Shown: piece after piece, positions 59,464 to 64,000 of the stretch
Layout of the letters: each line of letters starts with the position of its first letter
How positions within the stretch are numbered: the first letter of the stretch is position 1
Assembly: GCA_031551875.1 (NCBI GenBank)
Contig: JAVBNA010000038.1
Coordinates: forward strand, 1 to 64,000
DNA length: 64,000 bases
DNA from: JAVBNA01 sp031551875
GTDB taxonomy: Bacteria > Bacillota > Clostridia > Oscillospirales > Acutalibacteraceae
Reading direction: 5' to 3'
Translations under genes and position numbers: made by a program
Notes under the pieces: generated by a model
The model's input: only the letters and a program-made list of their open reading frames with translations
Told to the model about the DNA's origin: nothing
Databases searched by the model: none

Positions 59464-60534
59464 TTATTTGGAATAATTGAGAATTTTCTCCAACAGGCGA
59501 TCCTGTACGTCAACAAAGCATTTGAGCAGCGTCGGGTTAAAGCATCCGCATTCACCGCGCAAAATCATGGCAACCGCCTCGTCGTGGGTGTAGGCGTCCT
59601 TGTAGACCCGCTTACTGGTCAGCGCATCATACACATCGGCGATGGAAGTGGCCTGCGCCCAGATCGGGACGTCCTCCCCGACAAGCGCGTCCGGATAGCC
59701 CCGCCCGTCCCAGCGCTCATGGTGGTGGCGGCAGATGTCGTAGCAGTACATGTAGTAATCTTCATCCTGTGCGTAGTTGAGGCTCTCCAGGATCTCACAG
59801 CCGCGAACCGTGTGGGTTTTCATAATCTCGAATTCCTCTCTGGTCAGCGGGCCGGGCTTGAGGAGAATCGCGTCGGGAATGGCGATTTTCCCGATGTCGT
59901 GGGTGGCCGAAGCATTGGAAATCATCTCGATTTCATCGTCAGACAGCGGATAATAGGCATTGGCTTCCTCCAGAATTACCCGGGTCAGCCCCCGGATCCG
60001 CTTGATATGTTCACCCGATTCACTGTTGCGGCTTTCCACCGCAGCACTCAGCGCGTCAATGACAAACTGATTGGACTGGCGAATTTTTTTGGCCTGCTGT
60101 TCAAGCTTCTTACGCTGCTCCTCCAGCATTTGCTCAAGATGGTGCTTATGCGTGTACAGATCCACCACGTTGCCGACACGTCGGAGAATAATTTCAGGAT
60201 TGAAGGGCTTGTTGACCAGGTCGGAAACGCCCAGCCCATGCCCCATCAGAATTTTTTCGTCGTCGTTTTCCCCCGTAATCATAATGACTGGGATGGTTTT
60301 GATCAAACCGGTTCGGTTCATTTCCTCCAATACGCCAAATCCGTCCACGTCCGGCATTACAAGGTCGAGCAGCACAATGGCAATTTCGTCCAGAAATTCA
60401 TGGATCAAATTAAGCGCAATCCGCCCGTTTTCGGCTTCCAGCACCTCAAACTGATCTTCAAACAGGTCTCTCAGGATCATACGATTGAGTTCGATGTCAT
60501 CAACCACCAACAGTTTTTGCTTCGCATGGCTCAA
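59464..60534 (-). CDS. Response regulator with HD-GYP-type output domain
   Basis: 356 aa: receiver 1-125 (LLVVDDIELNRMIL, acceptor Asp in VLLDLVMPD, PFNPEI at the end), a coiled linker (EEQRKKLEQQAKKIRQ), then HD-GYP 170-350. The output domain has HDIGKIAIPDAIL, HHERWDGRGYP and DVYDALTSKR. The HD pair and the GYP motif are both intact, so c-di-GMP phosphodiesterase activity is likely. No partner kinase is adjacent. The start is uncertain: the TTG at 60534 best fits the receiver N-terminus, but the ribosome binding site is poorly spaced. It lies downstream of, and co-oriented with, the c-di-GMP riboswitch unit. Confidence 0.85.
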   Translation of the reverse strand: MSHAKQKLLVVDDIELNRMILRDLFEDQFEVLEAENGRIALNLIHEFLDEIAIVLLDLVMPDVDGFGVLEEMNRTGLIKTIPVIMITGENDDEKILMGHGLGVSDLVNKPFNPEIILRRVGNVVDLYTHKHHLEQMLEEQRKKLEQQAKKIRQSNQFVIDALSAAVESRNSESGEHIKRIRGLTRVILEEANAYYPLSDDEIEMISNASATHDIGKIAIPDAILLKPGPLTREEFEIMKTHTVRGCEILESLNYAQDEDYYMYCYDICRHHHERWDGRGYPDALVGEDVPIWAQATSIADVYDALTSKRVYKDAYTHDEAVAMILRGECGCFNPTLLKCFVDVQDRLLEKILNYSK

Positions 60535-60740
60535 CGGCTTTCACATCCTTTGCGCATAAATTTTTGCTTACATTGACACAACACTGCGTTTCCAAGAATC
60601 CCTTACTGTTCATTATAGCACAAATAAAAGAAGGAATCCATATCAATAATGAGAAAAAATATCAGCTATTTTGTCGCGTTATGAGGAATGACGCCGAAAA
60701 AGGGGGAATTTTCGGCTTGTACAGATTCCAGACAACAAAA

Positions 60741-60764
60741 AAGGCGGCTATTCTCAACCGCCTT
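60741..60764 (-). terminator. Terminator of the riboswitch transcript
   Basis: AAGGCGG (60741-60747) and CCGCCTT (60758-60764) form the stem. On the minus strand it is followed at once by TTTTTTGTTG, so it terminates transcription coming from the riboswitch side. Confidence 0.75.
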
Positions 60765-60801
60765 GATCTTCCGTTTTTTGTTTTGTCTGTAAAAGGGGGG
60801 T

Positions 60802-60827
60802 GAGGACATGGCTTTCGCCATGTCCTC
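60802..60827 (-). promoter_or_regulatory. 11-bp hairpin with a GAAA tetraloop
   Basis: GAGGACATGGC (60802-60812) and GCCATGTCCTC (60817-60827) are perfectly paired. On the minus strand the loop is GAAA, a stable GNRA loop, followed by ACCCCCCTTTT. It may stabilise the 3' end of the riboswitch transcript or be a weak first terminator. Confidence 0.6.
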
Positions 60828-60829
60828 GG

Positions 60830-61335
60830 AAGAAGTGTGCAATGTTATAGGGAATATGTTGTAAGCAAGTTAAGTGGGGTGTAGGAGTAGGATGTTTAGG
60901 TGGATGTTATTGTTACTGTAGTGTGACGAAAAGCGTGATGATATCTATTTCACTTATAACTCGAAGTGGCAGCCGGGGCAGGCGATCCTGAACATTGAAA
61001 AACTTCACTGTCAAAATAAACGTCTTCCTATTGCGATATGGTTATTATCGTTGCCGCTGCGTTATTGCGATGGTGCAAAATTTTAGCCAGCACAGTCGAT
61101 TGATTGAATTTTAGGTATTGTTTGGTAGAATGGAAGAGTGAGATGTTTCGTGTGATTGGAGAATATTGATTGTGTCAGTGTGAATTGTTACTGTGACGAT
61201 ACTGCCATGTAAGAGTAGGATGATTATGAGAAGTTTTTTCGTCGAGTACAGGAATGATGACCGGACGATTCAGTGTTGGTGTAGTGACCTGCCCAGGTTC
61301 TGCACGCCTCTTCGTTACAAGGGAATAGCAACTGA
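60830..61335 (-). other. About 500 nt without a recognisable gene, probably transcribed
   Basis: It lies between the 38-aa peptide stop and the GAAA hairpin on the minus strand. It is C/A-rich and G-poor for long stretches on that strand. Near-repeats occur: CATCCTACTC at 61219-61210 and 60893-60884, and TCGCAATA at 61070-61063 and 61037-61030. Short frames occur, for example one reading FRIACPGCHFEL, but none has a ribosome binding site. It could be a non-coding 3' region or the decayed body of a secreted-protein gene. Confidence 0.45.
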
Positions 61336-61339
61336 AAGA

Positions 61340-61456
61340 TTATGCCGTTGCGCTGAGTAAAACGAGCGATGCGACGGTGGTCACGGTCAGACAGACCGCG
61401 TATTGGATCAGCTTCTTGGGAATGCGGATTCCTTTCCTTACGGTAACCGTATTCAT
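61340..61456 (-). CDS. 38-aa hydrophobic peptide behind a c-di-GMP riboswitch
   Basis: ATG 61456 follows GAGGGGAGTCATC, a good ribosome binding site. The peptide has a basic N-terminus (MNTVTVRKGIRIPKK), a hydrophobic stretch (LIQYAVCLTVTTVASLVLL) and ends SATA. It can be a one-helix membrane peptide or, since it ends in an Ala-x-Ala-like site, a signal peptide whose gene has been cut short by the TAA. The same frame stays open for about 55 more codons after the stop. It is the only credible gene in the riboswitch transcript. A longer start at 61506 lacks a strong ribosome binding site. Confidence 0.6.
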   Translation of the reverse strand: MNTVTVRKGIRIPKKLIQYAVCLTVTTVASLVLLSATA

Positions 61457-61540
61457 GATGACTCCCCTCACAATGCTTGCGTTTTGTTTGTTGATCAACT
61501 GTACCATGGTCTTTTTCCCTGATTGAAACTCTGGCAAAAC

Positions 61541-61581
61541 AAAAAACCGGCGCCCGAATCGTTTCCAGATTCGGAGCCGGT
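61541..61581 (-). terminator. Riboswitch-linked terminator before the 38-aa gene
   Basis: ACCGGC-GC-CCGAATC (61546-61560) pairs with GATTCGG-A-GCCGGT (61568-61581) around a 7-base loop. Six T follow on the minus strand. Standing between aptamer and gene, it is the likely expression platform, although the pairing that links it to ligand binding is not resolved. Confidence 0.8.
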
Positions 61582-61664
61582 CTACTGTTGAGAAACTGTG
61601 TTTGATTCCGCCCTCACATACTATGACGTGAGAGAGAAATTTTTTCAGACACAGAAAAAATCCC

Positions 61665-61752
61665 TTTCGGTAGCCGGCAACCATAGCATCTTGCGATGCC
61701 TTAGGCCCTTGGTTTTGCGTCCTTGCCTTTCAGCAAGTTTGCCATTATCGTT
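61665..61752 (-). promoter_or_regulatory. c-di-GMP-I (GEMM-I) riboswitch aptamer
   Basis: Minus-strand sequence in order: GGCAAAC; helix CTTGC/GCAAG with a TGAAAG loop (the GAAA tetraloop); GGACGCAAAACC; GGGCCTAAGG (tetraloop receptor side). Then comes a variable helix CATC/GATG capped by GCAA, and CTATGGTTGCCGGCTACCG closing the structure. This matches the class I consensus at the conserved GGACGCAAA, GGCCTAA and closing positions. It senses c-di-GMP. A strong promoter is upstream, a terminator and the 38-aa gene downstream. Confidence 0.92.
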
Positions 61753-61797
61753 TGAATTCGATTTGAGTTATTCACTTGTTCTCTTTGGTACGGCTAT

Positions 61798-61826
61798 ATC
61801 ATATCACAGCCCTTTCTCTTTGTCAA
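61798..61826 (-). promoter_or_regulatory. Strong promoter of the riboswitch transcript
   Basis: On the minus strand TTGACA (61826-61821) and TATGAT (61803-61798) are 17 bases apart, about 45 bases before the aptamer. Confidence 0.8.
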
Positions 61827-61877
61827 CACCTTTTTTATAAAAAGTTTTCCAAATTTTGGAACAGCGTCAAAAAGAGC

Positions 61878-61906
61878 GCCGCACGGGCATTTTCCGCCTG
61901 TGCGGC
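61878..61906 (-). terminator. Terminator after the cyclase-family gene
   Basis: GCCGCAC (61878-61884) and GTGCGGC (61900-61906) pair, with an inner GGC/GCC. On the minus strand GCTCTTTTTG follows. Confidence 0.6.
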
Positions 61907-61922
61907 ACGGTTCAGTTCAGGT

Positions 61923-62519
61923 TCATTCATAGACCGAGATGCCGCGCAGCAGCAGCGCGCGCACCGGCGCTCCCTCCATGCCCGCCATCTTGACCGGCGC
62001 GGCCGCCAGGAAATAAGATCCTTCCTCCACCCGCGACAAATCCAGATTTTCAAGAATCGGAATGCCCGCGCTCAAAAGCTCCTTATGCGGCTTGGGGTCA
62101 TTGCCCGGGCGGGCGATGGAGGGCGCGTCAATGCCGACCAGCCTGATCCCCTCGTCCGCAAACACAAACGCGGCGCTCTGACTGAGATAGGACTGCCCGC
62201 CGCCTTTGATGAGGATGCGCTTTTCCGTAATCGAACGCAGCATGCGCTCGGCCTCTTCCCCGGTGATTTCGCCCGATTTGCACACCACCGCACATCCGCC
62301 CACAAAGGCGTCAAGCGTAAGGGCGGCAATGTCGGCGCCGCCGTGTACATAGTGCAGCGGCGCGTCGGCGTGCGTGGCACAGTGGGCCACGGCCGTGTAG
62401 GCGGACAGGGTACAGACGTCCCCCTCCTCAATATTCTGAACACGCCTTTTGACGGGCGCCGGGTCGCCGTCATAGGGCGGCGCCGAAAAAAATTCACGGG
62501 AAATGTCCCAGATTTCCAT
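61923..62519 (-). CDS. Cyclase-family (KynB-like) metal-dependent hydrolase
   Basis: The 198-aa protein has the family metal motif HxxxHxDxPxH as HCATHADAPLHY, then LDAFVGGCAVV and a late GIDAPSIARPGN. The family includes kynurenine formamidase and related amidohydrolases using Zn or Mn. No tryptophan-degradation genes are near, so the substrate is unknown. It begins 19 bp after the CPBP gene, on the same strand, and is probably co-transcribed with it and the GntR gene. Confidence 0.82.
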   Translation of the reverse strand: MEIWDISREFFSAPPYDGDPAPVKRRVQNIEEGDVCTLSAYTAVAHCATHADAPLHYVHGGADIAALTLDAFVGGCAVVCKSGEITGEEAERMLRSITEKRILIKGGGQSYLSQSAAFVFADEGIRLVGIDAPSIARPGNDPKPHKELLSAGIPILENLDLSRVEEGSYFLAAAPVKMAGMEGAPVRALLLRGISVYE

Positions 62520-62538
62520 CTTCTAACCCCCCTCCCGG

Positions 62539-63432
62539 TCAGTAAGCCGCCTCCGCCGCAGACAAGGCGGGCGCCGCCTTGTCCAGTTCACTGGCCCGGC
62601 GCTTGCCCGTGAAATGCACGATACCCGCGCCGCCCAGCGCGCCCAGCAGCACCATGCCCAGCATGGCGGCCAGCAGAATCAGCGCGTACTGCGGGTTCTC
62701 GCCCTCCCCGGAAGAAAGCACAACCTTTTGGATGGCGTTCAAACCAAGCGAGGTTCCGTTGAGCATCATATGCAGAATCACCGCCGGCCAGATGGATCTG
62801 GTCCATTCCAGCAGCAGGGCGGCAAAGATCCCCATCAGGAATGTATAGGAAAACTGCACGATGTTTCCGTGCATCAGCCCGAATATCGACGCCTGTATGA
62901 TGATGGCCACCGGGCGCGGCATGGCTCGTTTGAGCACCCCGTACACCGCGCCGCGCAGCAAAAACTCCTCCGCAATGGGCCCGAAAATGGACAGGCAGAT
63001 CAGCGTACCCAAGGCATTGCCGCCTACCAGCGTCTCGGTCGAATTGTTATGCACCTGCATCCATTCCTGCGGCCAGGGAATAATCGCCATCATGATACTG
63101 ACAAGCATATAGAAGCCAATCCCAAAGCCCATCGACGACAGGAGGGTCATCACGCCGGGGCTCTTGATTTGATAGAGCTTTCGCGCCGTGATATCGCGCG
63201 GCTTGAGGATGAACAAAATCCCGACCATGATTACGCCCGACATCGCCACCGCATAGGCCAGCGTTGCAATTATAGCGTCCGTCAGCCGCGAAGCCATCTC
63301 CCCCGGCGTCGCTGAGGACATAAAGCCCGGATCGTACATCAGCGCCAGCCCAAGGCTGCAAATGTTTTGCAGTACAAAGTACAACAGAAAATAGAGCAAT
63401 GTCCAGCCGATCGCCGTAAAAACTTTTTTCAT
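62539..63432 (-). CDS. CPBP-family intramembrane metalloprotease
   Basis: About 297 aa with seven or eight helices. The Abi/CPBP motifs are intact: GPIAEEFLLRGAVYG (EExxxR), FGLMHGN and LHMMLNGT. Bacterial members process peptides, for example in bacteriocin immunity or envelope signalling. The start is one of two adjacent ATGs after GAGGTG. It follows gntR in the likely operon. Confidence 0.85.
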   Translation of the reverse strand: MKKVFTAIGWTLLYFLLYFVLQNICSLGLALMYDPGFMSSATPGEMASRLTDAIIATLAYAVAMSGVIMVGILFILKPRDITARKLYQIKSPGVMTLLSSMGFGIGFYMLVSIMMAIIPWPQEWMQVHNNSTETLVGGNALGTLICLSIFGPIAEEFLLRGAVYGVLKRAMPRPVAIIIQASIFGLMHGNIVQFSYTFLMGIFAALLLEWTRSIWPAVILHMMLNGTSLGLNAIQKVVLSSGEGENPQYALILLAAMLGMVLLGALGGAGIVHFTGKRRASELDKAAPALSAAEAAY

Positions 63433-63488
63433 CATATACACCTCGTTAATTCAGATCAAATTTATCTGTGCCGGGAGATTTCACGCCT

Positions 63489-63875
63489 TCAGGCCCGCTT
63501 CCTTTCCGTTGGTCCTCCCTGAAGCGTCTGTTGCACCCGCCGGAGAAGCTCTTCCTCCGAATAGCCCATCTCCAGCATCTTGCCCGCAAAGGCGCGCACA
63601 AACTCACCGGTCATCTCATCGCGGACCGCGGCGATTCGCAATGTGTCCCTGGTGACAAAACGACCGGCCGTCCGTACGGCATATAAAAGCCCCTCCCGCT
63701 CAAGCACGCCAAACGCGCGCTGCACGGTGTTGGGGTTGACCGAAAAACGGCGCGCCAGATCCCGCACCGAGGGCACGCGGAAGCCCGCCGCCCATTCCCC
63801 CGAGACAATCATATTTTTTATGCCGTCAACAATCTGGAGATAGATCGGCAGATTGGGGCGAAAGCTTATGTCCAC
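63489..63875 (-). CDS. GntR-family regulator, YtrA subfamily
   Basis: The 128-aa protein has an N-terminal winged helix (MDISFRPNLPIYLQIVDGIK, then VPSVRDLARRFSVNPNTVQR) and only a short helical tail, the YtrA plan. Such regulators sit first in the operon they control, usually with ABC transporters; here the CPBP protease and cyclase genes follow. The GTG start at 63875 has AAGGAGGG at seven bases. Confidence 0.9.
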   Translation of the reverse strand: MDISFRPNLPIYLQIVDGIKNMIVSGEWAAGFRVPSVRDLARRFSVNPNTVQRAFGVLEREGLLYAVRTAGRFVTRDTLRIAAVRDEMTGEFVRAFAGKMLEMGYSEEELLRRVQQTLQGGPTERKRA

Positions 63876-63917
63876 GCACGATCCCTCCTTGTATCATTGT
63901 ACTAACATCTTAACACA

Positions 63918-63946
63918 AGTATATGCCCCTTCCGATTAAAAAGCAA
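63918..63946 (-). promoter_or_regulatory. Promoter of gntR operon
   Basis: On the minus strand TTGCTT (63946-63941) and TATACT (63923-63918) are 17 bases apart, 42 bases before the GTG. The leader just downstream (TTAGTACAATGATACAA) is a plausible autoregulatory operator. 63950-64000 shows no gene. Confidence 0.6.
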
Positions 63947-64000
63947 GGATTAGTTTTTCCCTTTTTCATTTTTTCTCTTGCTTTTTTGCAAAGAATGAGG

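Noticed and set aside
60564..60803. 79-codon plus-strand frame
   Set aside because: It runs through the minus-strand terminator hairpin and the promoter region of the HD-GYP gene, with no ribosome binding site.
61776..62612. 278-codon plus-strand frame
   Set aside because: Antisense to the cyclase-family gene and its terminator.

Overview
The window looks like chromosome from a moderately GC-rich anaerobic Clostridia-type Firmicute, probably near Oscillospirales/Ruminococcaceae. The evidence is the rpoB-rpoC-rpsL-rpsG-fusA-tuf run, the hprK-PHP-murB-rapZ-whiA-dnaE run, a cysteine T-box, a c-di-GMP-I riboswitch, a dockerin-ended secreted protein, and strong AGGAGG-type ribosome binding sites. 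This is inferred from gene content; no 16S rRNA or tRNA gene was seen. Most genes end at clear intrinsic terminators, many of them shared by convergent genes.

Layout. Positions 1-2500 are a graveyard of fragments: the C-terminal part of an IetS-like subtilase (possible defence remnant), a truncated IS256-family element with a hairpin over its Shine-Dalgarno, a stub of an IS630-type transposase, and broken ABC-ATPase and TetR genes. 2700-5176 holds a Cys-ended four-helix membrane protein and a large Gly-rich surface repeat protein. 5.5-12.4 kb has a 37-aa membrane peptide, a YaaH-type transporter, lgt (behind a terminator-like palindrome), a DUF4190 protein, pyrE, metA (acetyl-CoA type by its Glu111), an ECF S component, and a cohesin-like/Big_2/dockerin secreted protein. 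12.4-20 kb has a hybrid histidine kinase with two receiver domains and a separate Hpt protein, then trkA-trkH. 20-29 kb is pfkA and the conserved hprK-to-dnaE operon.

29.4-35.7 kb carries a matrixin-like metalloprotease whose zinc motif lacks one histidine, a lipoprotein, the T-box-controlled cysE-cysS-pfkB operon and a GT4 glycosyltransferase. A histidine-kinase stub next to an apparently complete IS630 element (transposase in two frames) follows. 37.0-42.4 kb is a tight five-gene minus-strand operon: GNAT, PNPOx-like, UbiA prenyltransferase, a rifampin-phosphotransferase/PEP-synthase-like enzyme, and a second GNAT-like protein. It is divergent from an ECF sigma factor/membrane anti-sigma pair. 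44.4-56.4 kb is tuf to rpoB. 56.8-59.3 kb holds an L,D-transpeptidase lipoprotein and mntP. 59.4-63.9 kb has an HD-GYP response regulator, a c-di-GMP-I riboswitch unit, a cyclase-family enzyme, a CPBP protease and a GntR regulator.

The most interesting unit is at 60.7-61.83 kb on the minus strand. A strong promoter, a near-consensus c-di-GMP-I riboswitch and a terminator stand before a 38-aa hydrophobic peptide gene. About 500 nt of C/A-rich sequence with no recognisable gene follows, ending in a GAAA-capped hairpin and a terminator. An HD-GYP gene, whose family degrades c-di-GMP, lies directly downstream on the same strand.
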